From positions 4,710,001 to 4,774,000 of the forward strand of contig NZ_CP056032.1 in assembly GCF_013375035.1 (NCBI RefSeq): a stretch of 64,000 nucleotides of DNA, read 5' to 3'. The position numbers and the translations under genes were made by a program. The notes beneath the pieces were generated by a model, which was not told where the DNA came from, ran no database searches, and worked only from the letters and a program-made list of their open reading frames with translations. Positions 47,445 to 55,879 of this stretch are shown piece by piece; position 1 is the stretch's first letter, and each line of letters starts with the position of its first letter. The stretch comes from Spirosoma sp. KUDC1026 (lineage in GTDB: Bacteria > Bacteroidota > Bacteroidia > Cytophagales > Spirosomataceae).

Positions 47445-49295
47445 TTACGGCTTGTCGATGGCAATGGCAAACAGATACCAGGCTGCGTGGGGTAACCACT
47501 GCTCTGCCCATCGCCAGTCATAATCTTTCCCGGTCGTTTTGTATGCCAGGTTGAAATCAATATCGTCTTCATTATCCAGTCCGGACGTAATGCCGTTCAC
47601 AATACCACCCGGCGCATTGGTGTACTCGAACGTGCCGAAGAAGCCATAGGCTGGGTTATTATAGCCCGTCCCCTGCAGCATGGATGCGTCGTAGGGGTTC
47701 AGCCCTAGAATCCAGTTGAGCTGGTCGAGCGCAAACCGTTGCAGACTGTCGCTGAAGGCTTTGTCGGTTTTATACATAGGCGCAGCTAATCGGGCGGCAG
47801 CGGCCATCGAGCCCAGCCGGGCGTTTTCACCCTGCCACCAGGGTGATGCCTCGCTCCCGTGTGGAAAGAAAAACGCACTCTTTCGAACGCCCAGCGTATC
47901 CTGCGTCAGCTGGCGACTATAGCCGAAGGGGTTAGCTACCTCCTGCGTAATGGCCAGCTCGAACGAGAGCGACCGTTTGACTGCTTTTTTGATAGCGATC
48001 TGTGTATCGTGGGTCGCCAGTGGGTAGTATTCCAGCAGACTAATCACGGGTAGCCCCGCATCCGACGGGTGAAAAAATGGCCGATCCTGTTCATCGGCGC
48101 GCCAGTAATCACGGTACGTTTTCCAGGTGCTCAGGCGTTTCAGCAGCTGCTGGGTACGCTTCTCAGCCACCTGCTGGTACTTTGGTTTTTCAGTGGTTCG
48201 GTAGAGTTCGGTGGCCGCGAGCAGGGCGCAGTAATCGTCCAGAATGTTTTCCTTACCGTCGTTGGTCATGTTCGTGTTTTCCTTTTCCAGGAACGCAAAC
48301 GCCCGTTCGGCCGCGGCCAGGTATTGTGCTTTCGTAAAATCGCCCGTTTCAGCATACGTAGCCGCCATGGCCAGCGCGGCAATCGCCATGCCACCGCCGG
48401 AGCGGTAGCTGACTTGGTAGCTGCGCCAGTTACCATCGGTCATCCGGTCCTGAAACGACTGCTCCTGCGACTGTTTGATCCGGTAGCCTTTGCTTTCGGC
48501 CTGCATCAGCCGGTCTTTGGGCAGTTTACCCGGTCCGGGAGCCCCTACCGAGCGGTAGAACGAGCCGTTGGGTACCTGCATTCTGACTAGAAAATCAGCA
48601 CCGTACATCGCTTCGTCAAACAGCCGGCGGTTATATTGTCGGAAGTCGTTGCCTTTCCGTTTCTGCAACTGCTGATACGTCTTGAACAGGCTCCAGGCCG
48701 TCAGCGTGATCTGCTGCGGGTTGAAATACGAAGAGAACGACAGGTGCGACAGATGTTTGCCGTAATCACCAGAAGCATCGTACCAGCCACCGTGCGCATC
48801 AACCGTGTCCTGGTTGGCGGAGGTCTTCAGCGGTAGGTGGTGATCCGCTTTGTCAAGCAGGCCGGAACTACGCTGCCCCTTGAAATAGTAGATCACGTCC
48901 GACAGCGTATGCTGCTCCAGTACATTTTTGCCCACCTCAAAGGGGTGCGACGTAACGCTTCGATTGGGCAAGCTTACCTGTAACTGGTACTGGCCCTCTT
49001 TCTGCATTGCACCGAAATCGACGGTCCAGAATACCCAGTTTTTCCATTTGTTTACCGGTCCGCTGAATACGGGCTTGCCCGAAAAAACCACCCCGCCCGT
49101 TTCAGTATTGATTACCTGAAACCGGGTAATTTCCAGTTGCCGATCGGCCAGGATGACCGCCCGCTTAGGCAGATCATGCTCATAGCCAACCTGATTCGTC
49201 AGTACCTTCACGGATTGTGCCCGTACGACTATCGTGCTGACAAGCAGGCTAACGAACAAGACAAATCGCGACCGGGAAGCTATTCGGGCAGTCAT
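47445..49295 (-). CDS. Glycoside hydrolase family 9 with N-terminal CelD_N-type domain
   Basis: 616 residues with signal peptide (about 1-26). The N-terminal Ig-like domain (KVLTNQVGYEHDLPKRAVI, through SHPFEVGKNV) is the CelD_N type. The (alpha/alpha)6 catalytic domain contains DAHGGWYDASGDYGKHLS with the paired Asp near 170-175, the RMQVPNGSFYR segment, and the C-terminal general acid Glu near 578 (DNEDDIDFN). GH9 enzymes are endoglucanases, but some are exo-beta-glucosaminidases. Here the enzyme follows SMP-30, BASS and RraA genes, which argues for an oligosaccharide role. It is 27 bp after the SMP-30 gene. Confidence 0.9.
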   Translation of the reverse strand: MTARIASRSRFVLFVSLLVSTIVVRAQSVKVLTNQVGYEHDLPKRAVILADRQLEITRFQVINTETGGVVFSGKPVFSGPVNKWKNWVFWTVDFGAMQKEGQYQLQVSLPNRSVTSHPFEVGKNVLEQHTLSDVIYYFKGQRSSGLLDKADHHLPLKTSANQDTVDAHGGWYDASGDYGKHLSHLSFSSYFNPQQITLTAWSLFKTYQQLQKRKGNDFRQYNRRLFDEAMYGADFLVRMQVPNGSFYRSVGAPGPGKLPKDRLMQAESKGYRIKQSQEQSFQDRMTDGNWRSYQVSYRSGGGMAIAALAMAATYAETGDFTKAQYLAAAERAFAFLEKENTNMTNDGKENILDDYCALLAATELYRTTEKPKYQQVAEKRTQQLLKRLSTWKTYRDYWRADEQDRPFFHPSDAGLPVISLLEYYPLATHDTQIAIKKAVKRSLSFELAITQEVANPFGYSRQLTQDTLGVRKSAFFFPHGSEASPWWQGENARLGSMAAAARLAAPMYKTDKAFSDSLQRFALDQLNWILGLNPYDASMLQGTGYNNPAYGFFGTFEYTNAPGGIVNGITSGLDNEDDIDFNLAYKTTGKDYDWRWAEQWLPHAAWYLFAIAIDKP

Positions 49296-49322
49296 TGGAT
49301 GAGGAGTTGCTACGACAAGAGA

Positions 49323-50237
49323 TTACTGACGACCGGGCGTATCGGTGCGGAAACTTTCCAGATTGCCCTGATCCTGCAGGGTTACGTACACCGTCTTGTT
49401 GTCTTTGCCGCCAAACGTTACGTTGGAGGGCAGCTTGCCGGTCAGCGTAACCTCACGGAGCACTTTACCCGCTGGTGATACAATGGCGACAACGCCTTTG
49501 CCGTGCCGGGCAATGTAGAGATTGCCTTTTTTGTCGCAGCGCATACCGTCCATACCAAAATCAGGAAATTCGAGCAGGATGCGCTTGTTGCTGAGCTGGC
49601 CATTTTTCAGGTCGTATACCCAGACCTTGCGCTGGACGGATTCATTCACGTACAGACGCTTGTTATCAGGACTCACCTCGACTCCGTTCGTCGTACCCAT
49701 GTTGGCTTCGAGCAGGGTTACTTTGCCATCCGGATCGATGCGCCAGAGGTTACCCGTGTTTTCTTTCCAGTTTGGGTCGCTGGCGTAGAGCCGGTCGTTA
49801 TCGTCGATCGCTACGTCGTTGGGCTGATTCATCCGCGACTCGTGGGCAAACACGCTCACCTGCTTGGTGGTCATGTTCACCTTCAGAATATTGTGCTTCG
49901 GATAATCCGCAATGAACATCTCCCCTTTTTTGTTGAAGCGAATGCCATTACCTACGCTACCTTCGGGCAGTTCGACAAATACACTACCCTCGCCCGCTGG
50001 CGTTACCTGCCCAATAGTGCCTTCTTTGGCAAAATTGACGGCGTAAATTGTTCCTTTTTTATCAACAGCGGGACCTTCCACCCCTTTGGTAAAACTGTTG
50101 ACCGGCGTAAAGATGCTGGCTTTGAATAAGTCATCAGCCGTTGGGCTGACAGCGGCCGTAAGGCCAAAACCAATAGAAAGCAAGGAGGCTGTCACCATGA
50201 CGGACAGCCTCTTACCGATGAACTCGTTACGTTTCAT
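49323..50237 (-). CDS. SMP-30/gluconolactonase-like exported lactonase
   Basis: 304 residues with a signal peptide (about 12-32, SVMVTASLLSIGFGLTAAVS). A six-bladed propeller is visible as repeats: EGPAVDKKGTIYAVNFAKEG, GNGIRFNKKGEMFIADYPKHN, PNDVAIDDNDRLYASDPNW, TNGVEVSPDNKRLYVNES and MDGMRCDKKGNLYIARHGKG. The metal-binding Glu (EGPAVD), Asn (PNDVAI) and Asp (GMDGMRCD) positions are kept. It hydrolyses sugar lactones, a logical step after a sugar dehydrogenase. It is 21 bp after the BASS transporter gene. Confidence 0.88.
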   Translation of the reverse strand: MKRNEFIGKRLSVMVTASLLSIGFGLTAAVSPTADDLFKASIFTPVNSFTKGVEGPAVDKKGTIYAVNFAKEGTIGQVTPAGEGSVFVELPEGSVGNGIRFNKKGEMFIADYPKHNILKVNMTTKQVSVFAHESRMNQPNDVAIDDNDRLYASDPNWKENTGNLWRIDPDGKVTLLEANMGTTNGVEVSPDNKRLYVNESVQRKVWVYDLKNGQLSNKRILLEFPDFGMDGMRCDKKGNLYIARHGKGVVAIVSPAGKVLREVTLTGKLPSNVTFGGKDNKTVYVTLQDQGNLESFRTDTPGRQ

Positions 50238-50258
50238 ACCCTTGTTTTAATTCTTCAT

Positions 50259-51365
50259 TTACACCCGTTCGACCACTGGTTGCTGCGTCTCCGGATTTTC
50301 TTCCTTCGGCACTTTGCGATGCCACCAGGACGCTAAGATAGAACCGGTGATGTTCATAAGTGGCCCAAAAACGGCCGGAGCCAGGCCAACGGTCGCAATT
50401 TTTCCCATTTCCTTCGCCAGACCCGACGCCAGACCACCGTTCTGCATGCCTACTTCGATAGCCATCGTCCGGCAGTCACGCTCACTCATCCTGAATAGAC
50501 GTCCTGACCAGTAGCCCAGGAAGTAGCCAGTCAAATTGTGCAGCAATACCAGCAGAATTAACGCGGGTCCGATATTCAGCAGGCTTTCACGACCAGCCGC
50601 GGTGATGATAACGATGATAAAGGCAATCCCGAACATCGACACTAGCGGCATAGCATCGTCCAGCCATTTGGCTTTACCACTCAGAAATTTATTAAACAGT
50701 AAGCCCGCACCGATAGGAATAATGACCATTTTGGTAATGTCCCACATCATGTCCAGCACCTCAATGTCAACCAGCGCTCCGGCATAGAACTTCATCAGCA
50801 TCGGCGTCATAAACGGTGCCAAGAGGGTCGAGAAGGCAGTGATGGTAATGGACAACGCCAGATTGGCTTTTGCCAGGTACGAGATTACGTTCGAGGCCAT
50901 GCCGTTCGGCGAGCAGCCGATCAGGATAATACCAGCCGCAATTTCGGGTTCAAAGCCGCTCATGCTGGCAATGGCAAAACCCACGGCAGGCATGATCAGG
51001 AAGTGACTAAATACGCCGATCACGACGCCTTTCGGCATCTTAACGACACCCACAAAATCCTCGACGCCCATCGACGTGCCCATCCCGAACATGATTAACT
51101 GAATCAGTGGGGTAATGAGCGAACTGAATTTAAAATCACCGACCGACACGAAATACTGTGGGTAATAGAGCGCGGTGGTAACAGCCGCGAAAATCGTTAC
51201 GGTGTAGGCAAACCCTTTCAGACTCTCGAAACCACGGAATCCGATTGCCAGGGCCAGGAAGGCCCCGATAAACGCCGGACCAGCCAGGGCTATCTGTCCC
51301 ATCAATGTCATACCGAGCGCCACCAGGAAACCGGCAGCGGCAACGCCCAATGCTACTTTATACAT
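50259..51365 (-). CDS. BASS-family (bile acid:sodium symporter-like) transporter
   Basis: 368 residues with 9-10 membrane segments. The family signature GCSPNGMASNVISYLAKANLALSIT is present in the second half, with GMGTSMGVEDF in the first. BASS proteins co-transport organic anions with sodium; members carry bile acids, pantothenate or 2-keto acids such as pyruvate. Between an exported RraA-like aldolase and an exported lactonase, uptake of a keto acid from the periplasm is the most economical role (inference). The C-terminal tail is charged and cytoplasmic. Confidence 0.88.
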   Translation of the reverse strand: MYKVALGVAAAGFLVALGMTLMGQIALAGPAFIGAFLALAIGFRGFESLKGFAYTVTIFAAVTTALYYPQYFVSVGDFKFSSLITPLIQLIMFGMGTSMGVEDFVGVVKMPKGVVIGVFSHFLIMPAVGFAIASMSGFEPEIAAGIILIGCSPNGMASNVISYLAKANLALSITITAFSTLLAPFMTPMLMKFYAGALVDIEVLDMMWDITKMVIIPIGAGLLFNKFLSGKAKWLDDAMPLVSMFGIAFIIVIITAAGRESLLNIGPALILLVLLHNLTGYFLGYWSGRLFRMSERDCRTMAIEVGMQNGGLASGLAKEMGKIATVGLAPAVFGPLMNITGSILASWWHRKVPKEENPETQQPVVERV

Positions 51366-51399
51366 CTTTATGTTTCAAGGTTTAGGAAGTAGAACCTGT

Positions 51400-52329
51400 T
51401 TACCAGGTCCGGTTTTTCATGTAGGCGTCCAGTTGCTCCCGTGTCATGGGAATTTCGCCCGGATTGTTTTTCAACCACGCCAGGAAATCGTTCCGAATCG
51501 CGTCAGTCCACTGGTTGTCGATTTGCCCCGTGGTGTACTTACCCGACTTCAGCATAGCGTGGCCGAACTTATCCCGCAGCGCAATAAATTCAGCGGTCAC
51601 AATTACCTTCTCAGCCAGGTGAGCCGGGATAAAAATTACCCCCTGACTCCGGGCCAGTACCAGATCACCGGGCATCACGATGGCCTGCCCGATGCGGATG
51701 GGCGTATTCAGTCCCATCAGAACCACGTCTTTCAGATACGACGGGTCCCAGTCACGTACGTAGGCGTTGAAACCGTTAATCTGCTTCAACCCTTCCAGAT
51801 CACGGGCCGCTGCGTCGAACACGACGCCATTGCCCGATTTGGCGTAAATTGAGTTGCCCAGGTTGTCGCCGATCAGTGTACCGTCGGTCAGTTTACCGAA
51901 GCAATCTGCTACGTAAACATCCCCTTTGGTCAGCTGATCAATCGGCCAGGCGTTGGTATTGCCAGTACGGCCCTGCTTCACCCCCCGGTCTTTGATGGCC
52001 TTCTCCACATCGGGTCGGCTAGGCATGAACATGGCCGTTACGGCGCGACCGGCAATGGGCTGATCGTCATGAATGATTTTCCAGCCTCGCTCAAACTGAC
52101 AGGTATAACCTTCGTTCCGCAGCACGGTCCAGGCTTCTTCAATACCGATCTTCTTCGACCGCTGAATCAGATCGTCCGGCACCTTGGGCCGCCCATCCGG
52201 GAACCGCTCCCCTTTCCATTCGGCGGTCAGGTACGTCAGTTCGTCCTTGGCCATGGTTTGTCCCTGCGCCGACCATCCGCCAAGAATACTTACTACAAAG
52301 AGTGGTACTGCTAAAAAACTAACGCGCAT
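51400..52329 (-). CDS. Exported RraA-family protein (HMG/CHA-type aldolase-like)
   Basis: 309 residues with a signal peptide (MRVSFLAVPLFVVSILGGWS). RraA/HMG-aldolase core: IAGRAVTAMFMPSRPD, GDVYVADCFGKLTDGTLIGDNLGNSI, GVVFDAAARDLEGLKQI (the Arg-Asp pair in ARDL binds metal and pyruvate), MPGDLVLARSQGVIFIPAHLAEKVI. RraA proteins are class II pyruvate aldolases, or RNase E regulators; the exported form fits an aldolase. The N-terminal ~75 residues before the core are an extension. It heads the RraA-BASS-SMP30-GH9 group (34, 21 and 27 bp spacings). Confidence 0.85.
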   Translation of the reverse strand: MRVSFLAVPLFVVSILGGWSAQGQTMAKDELTYLTAEWKGERFPDGRPKVPDDLIQRSKKIGIEEAWTVLRNEGYTCQFERGWKIIHDDQPIAGRAVTAMFMPSRPDVEKAIKDRGVKQGRTGNTNAWPIDQLTKGDVYVADCFGKLTDGTLIGDNLGNSIYAKSGNGVVFDAAARDLEGLKQINGFNAYVRDWDPSYLKDVVLMGLNTPIRIGQAIVMPGDLVLARSQGVIFIPAHLAEKVIVTAEFIALRDKFGHAMLKSGKYTTGQIDNQWTDAIRNDFLAWLKNNPGEIPMTREQLDAYMKNRTW

Positions 52330-52747
52330 TCGTCAAAAAAATTAATGATTGGTAGTAGGGCACTGTCATTTACAGGTGTGAGCATTTCATTCAGCTATTC
52401 ACATTTGTGCTTGTCGGCGGTTTACCCAGACAAACCCCGCTTCAATCCTACTCTTGTTTTGGTTTCGTAAAGAGGTAATTTGAGTATTTCACTAGTTACC
52501 ACCCCCTGCCCCCTCCGCACCGGCGGCCCGGCTAAAACAGGAGGGGGTTATTGAATGGGTCCCTGCAGAATCCTCCCCTTCCTGAAGTAGGAGGGGGCGA
52601 CGGGGGAGCTAGCGCAAATTTCCACAGTACTAACCTACAAACCAGTAGAGTAAGAGTCAGCAGCTTTCCTTCTATCCCCCCCCTCCTGTTTTAGGAGGGG
52701 GCAGGGGGTGGTAATTAGGAGAATAGGCCGCTAACGTTTACGCTGTA
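52330..52747. repeat. Intergenic region with a 219-bp GC-skewed inverted-repeat element
   Basis: The 418-bp gap has no gene. At 52496-52714 sits an element with perfect 21-bp terminal inverted repeats (52496-52516 and 52694-52714: C-rich left arm, G-rich right arm). Inside is a second pair of complementary words (around 52533-52546 and 52680-52692, AAACAGGAGGGGG and its complement). Runs of five to seven C or G allow G-quadruplex formation. It looks like a MITE-type or other dispersed element. It separates the RraA group from the amidohydrolase group. Confidence 0.65.
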
Positions 52748-54025
52748 CTAGGGTCCCTGGGTTACATAAACCGGATTGGCGATGCCATTTAGATCGTACA
52801 CAATTTTTCCTTTACGGATGGTCATCTCGCATTCCAGTTTTTCCTTACCCGTGATCTTGTAGCCGGTATAATCGAAAAAGCCGAACGTACCCGCATCACG
52901 CACCTCAAACTTGCCTTCGTGCAGTTTCAGGATTGCGACGTCGGCTTCTGAACCAACCGACAAACTACCCAGTTCGGGGCGCTTGATCGCCTGCGCGGGT
53001 GCCCAGGTGCTGGCTTTGATCACATTCGGCAGTTTCATACCCATCGCCAGAAATTTCGACATAACGTTGAGCATGTCTTTCATGGCGTTGTTCATGCTGC
53101 CGGTATGAATATCGGTGCTGATGGTGTTGGGATAGAACCCTTCCTTGATCGCGGGGATGGCCTGCGAGAAGGCAAAGCTGATACCACCATAGCCCACGTC
53201 GAAAATGACGCCTTTTTTCTGAGCCTCCCAAACAAAGGGTTTCACTTTGTTGCCGGCTACGTCGACGATGGCTTCGCGGGTTTTCAGCTGCCCAAAGCAG
53301 TGCGTAAAGATGTCGCCCGGCCGCAGTTTGTTCAGAAACAGTTCTTGAATAGACAGGGTGGGCGTGCTACCGCCAAAGTCGATCATAACCGGAATATTCG
53401 CCAGTTTACCGGCTTCCACGGCCCGATCAGTTGGGGTCCAGTCGTGGCCGTTGAAGTGGGCCAGTTTAACACCCACAATCTGCTCGGGGTATTTTTTGGC
53501 CATGTCCGCCGTTTGCTGGGCGTCCATGTCATCAACCTGCTGCTCAAACTGCCCTCCGCGCATGCCGTTGCCGACGATGTTCAGTAGGGTCAATACGCGG
53601 GTTTTCGAGAGGTCGACGGTTTGTTTCTTGAACGTTTCGAAATCCCGCCAGCCTGTACAACCCGCATCAACAATTGTCGTTACGCCATTTCGGAACGTAA
53701 AGCCATCGGGCGGCAGCGCATTCGGCCCGTTGCTGTATGTCTGGTTAAGATTCGTGCCGAAAAACACGTGCGTGTGCATGTCGATCAGGCCGGGCGTTAC
53801 GTACAGTCCCTTGGCGTCGACAACCTGCCGGGCCCCTTTTGAATCGATACTTTTTGCTACCTGAACGATCTTACCATCGGTGATGGCGACGTCCATAATG
53901 CCGTCGATGTTATTTTTAGGATCAATAACATGCCCGCCTTTAATAACAATGCTGTACGACTGCGCGAACGAAAAATAGCCCGCCAGACAACAGAGAATGA
54001 ACAGGGTAAGGGTTCGTTTTTTCAT
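52748..54025 (-). CDS. Exported amidohydrolase/deacetylase-family metallohydrolase (copy 1)
   Basis: 425 residues from the ATG at 54025 (MKKRTLTLFILCCLAGYFSFAQ, signal peptide); the open frame 25 codons further upstream lacks family similarity. The metal-dependent amidohydrolase site is intact: His84/His86 (GLIDMHTHVF), Lys187 as the likely carboxylated Lys (GVKLAHFNGH), His190, His242 (DIFTHCFG), Asp305 (STDIHTGS). The dihydroorotase-like family is usually found beside DgaE-like PLP enzymes, as here. It likely removes an acyl group or opens a cyclic amide before ammonia elimination. It is the last gene of the RidA-PLP enzyme-amidohydrolase set. Confidence 0.88.
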   Translation of the reverse strand: MKKRTLTLFILCCLAGYFSFAQSYSIVIKGGHVIDPKNNIDGIMDVAITDGKIVQVAKSIDSKGARQVVDAKGLYVTPGLIDMHTHVFFGTNLNQTYSNGPNALPPDGFTFRNGVTTIVDAGCTGWRDFETFKKQTVDLSKTRVLTLLNIVGNGMRGGQFEQQVDDMDAQQTADMAKKYPEQIVGVKLAHFNGHDWTPTDRAVEAGKLANIPVMIDFGGSTPTLSIQELFLNKLRPGDIFTHCFGQLKTREAIVDVAGNKVKPFVWEAQKKGVIFDVGYGGISFAFSQAIPAIKEGFYPNTISTDIHTGSMNNAMKDMLNVMSKFLAMGMKLPNVIKASTWAPAQAIKRPELGSLSVGSEADVAILKLHEGKFEVRDAGTFGFFDYTGYKITGKEKLECEMTIRKGKIVYDLNGIANPVYVTQGP

Positions 54026-54128
54026 CGGAGGGGTTGTAAGCATGAAGCGTTTCTTACAGACCAGCGGTTTCCCTATCGGTGTTGACCAGCACGTTGACAC
54101 CCGTCAATACCAATGAGGTTCCCTGATC

Positions 54129-55370
54129 CTAGGCCGTTGCTTTCGACAGTTCTTCTTTCAGCCGCTTTGCCACGATCTTTTCCTGACCGGGTTTCATCAT
54201 CCAGACCGTTACGTTGATGTTGTTCGGGCCACCGCCCCCTACTTCAATCGACGGATCGCCTTTACGCAGCGCTTCCTGCAGGTCCTTGCTGGCGATTTTC
54301 AGCTTCGCCGGGTCCCAGGAGATTTTCAGGGTGGGTGTATGGTTACCCAGCGGTGGTACGCGTACCTCGGTCTGAACGCCACTCACGGTTTTGACGCTGT
54401 TGTCGATGTGAGCCACGCCATCTTCCCAGGTTTTCCAGAGCTTGTCGTGGTCCTCGTTGATGAACTTTTCCAGGGCGACGTACATGCCCAGAATCTCTTC
54501 CTTGTTCACCTTCATACCCCGACCAATGTTGAACCCGCGGGGTGGCATGTGCAACCGGGCGGCCGAAACGATATCTTTTTTGCCCATCAGCAGACCGGCG
54601 CTCTGCGGTCCCCGCATGGCTTTACCCCCCGAAATCACGACGAAGCTGAAGCCCATGTCGTTGAAGCGCCACAGGTTCTGAACCGGTGGTACGTCGGCGG
54701 CAATGTCGATGGAAGTTGGAATGTTGTGCTTCTTGCCCAATGCCACCCACTCCTCGTGCATGATCTTGCCCTTGTCGGCTTCGATGTGCAGGAAGTGCAT
54801 CAGCGCGGTACGTTCGTTGATCGCCTTTTCGACGTCCTCCGCCGTTTCCACCTGAATAATCTTACAGCCGGTATTAGTTAGCGCGTGGTTGTAGACAATG
54901 TCGTGCGCTTTCTGGCAGATCACTTCGGTTTTCATGCCGGTACCCGCCAGATGTGGCAGCATTTCGACCTTCTTCTGATCCATGCCAGTCAGAATACCCG
55001 CCAGGCCGAGTGTCATGGCCGAGAAAGCTCCCGACGTAACGACGGCGGATTCGGCGTGGGTCATCTGGGCGATCTTCAGGCCTACCTTATCCTGCAGTTC
55101 GTCGAGCAGGCAAAACTCCTTAGCGCCGTAGTTGATGGCGTCGAGTACTTCATCCTGCATCAGTGACCCCGTCATGTAGGTTAGCGTACCGGCGGCATTG
55201 ATAAACGTCCGGACGCCCAGTTCCTTGAACAGATCACGTTTGGGGGCAGCTGCCGTCTCCGACGAATCACTGTCGACTCCTGCAACGGCCAGGGGGGCTC
55301 CACCAATCAGGGCGCCCCCCACGAGGGGAGCGCTCGACAGATGCTTGATTACGTTACGTCTGCTTAGCAT
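54129..55370 (-). CDS. Tat-exported SelA/DgaE-like PLP enzyme (copy 1)
   Basis: 413 residues. The N-terminus LSRRNVIKHLSS matches the twin-arginine S-R-R-x-x-(I/L)-K motif, followed by a hydrophobic region to about 32. The PLP-binding Lys is Lys250 in VVISGGKAMRGPQSAGLLMG. SIDIAADVPP supplies the Asp for PLP N1. TFINAAGTLTYMTGSL and NVTVWM-like ends are typical of D-glucosaminate-6-phosphate ammonia-lyase (DgaE)/SelA-like enzymes. DgaE-type enzymes eliminate ammonia from an amino sugar acid to give a 2-keto-3-deoxy acid. The location beside RidA and amidohydrolase supports this. Export of a folded PLP protein needs the Tat system. Confidence 0.9.
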   Translation of the reverse strand: MLSRRNVIKHLSSAPLVGGALIGGAPLAVAGVDSDSSETAAAPKRDLFKELGVRTFINAAGTLTYMTGSLMQDEVLDAINYGAKEFCLLDELQDKVGLKIAQMTHAESAVVTSGAFSAMTLGLAGILTGMDQKKVEMLPHLAGTGMKTEVICQKAHDIVYNHALTNTGCKIIQVETAEDVEKAINERTALMHFLHIEADKGKIMHEEWVALGKKHNIPTSIDIAADVPPVQNLWRFNDMGFSFVVISGGKAMRGPQSAGLLMGKKDIVSAARLHMPPRGFNIGRGMKVNKEEILGMYVALEKFINEDHDKLWKTWEDGVAHIDNSVKTVSGVQTEVRVPPLGNHTPTLKISWDPAKLKIASKDLQEALRKGDPSIEVGGGGPNNINVTVWMMKPGQEKIVAKRLKEELSKATA

Positions 55371-55382
55371 AGCTAGTTGAAT

Positions 55383-55856
55383 TTAGATGTAAGCAATGCA
55401 GTCCATTTCCACCAGCGAATCACCCGGAACACCCCCGTAAACGGCTACCGTCGTCCGTACGGGAGGCTTGCTGCCGAACCGGCCTTTGTAGACTTCGTTC
55501 ATGCCTTTGTAGTCGTTCAGATCGTGCAGGAATACCGATACTTTCAGGACTTTCTCCATCGACGAACCGGCTTTGATCAGTTCTTTCTCCAGCTCTTTCA
55601 GCACCTCTTCGGTGTGAACTTTGATATCGCCTTCTTTGTGGTATCCTTTTCCGGCGACGAACACCAGGTTACCGAATTTGGTCGAGCCCGAAAACAGCGG
55701 CACATCATCAACCGTCTGTACGTTAAATACTTCTTTCTGAGGCATTGCCGACGATTCAGCGGGTGCGGCAATTGCTTTGGACGCGGCACCTAAACCAACA
55801 ACACCGGCAGCCGATGCGAAAAGACGTTTGAGGATGGAACGACGTTCAGTTTTCAT
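55383..55856 (-). CDS. Tat-exported RidA-family deaminase (copy 1)
   Basis: 157 residues: a 30-residue twin-arginine leader (TERRSILKRLFASAAGVVG, ending in AIA) then a full RidA domain. Key residues are kept: the Arg in PPVRTTVAVYGGVPG and the Glu in LVEMDCIA, with EVLKELEKELIKAGSSMEKV and VSVFLHDLNDYKGMNEVY. RidA proteins hydrolyse reactive enamine/imine intermediates from PLP enzymes such as 2-aminoacrylate. A leader on RidA is unusual because the family is normally cytosolic. It sits 12 bp upstream of the PLP enzyme gene in the operon. Confidence 0.9.
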   Translation of the reverse strand: MKTERRSILKRLFASAAGVVGLGAASKAIAAPAESSAMPQKEVFNVQTVDDVPLFSGSTKFGNLVFVAGKGYHKEGDIKVHTEEVLKELEKELIKAGSSMEKVLKVSVFLHDLNDYKGMNEVYKGRFGSKPPVRTTVAVYGGVPGDSLVEMDCIAYI

Positions 55857-55879
55857 AGAATTAATGGAACAGTTAATGA

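Noticed and set aside
47275..47554. Short ORFs on both strands near the GH9 stop
   Set aside because: Their mirrored peptides arise from the 29-bp inverted repeat, not from coding.
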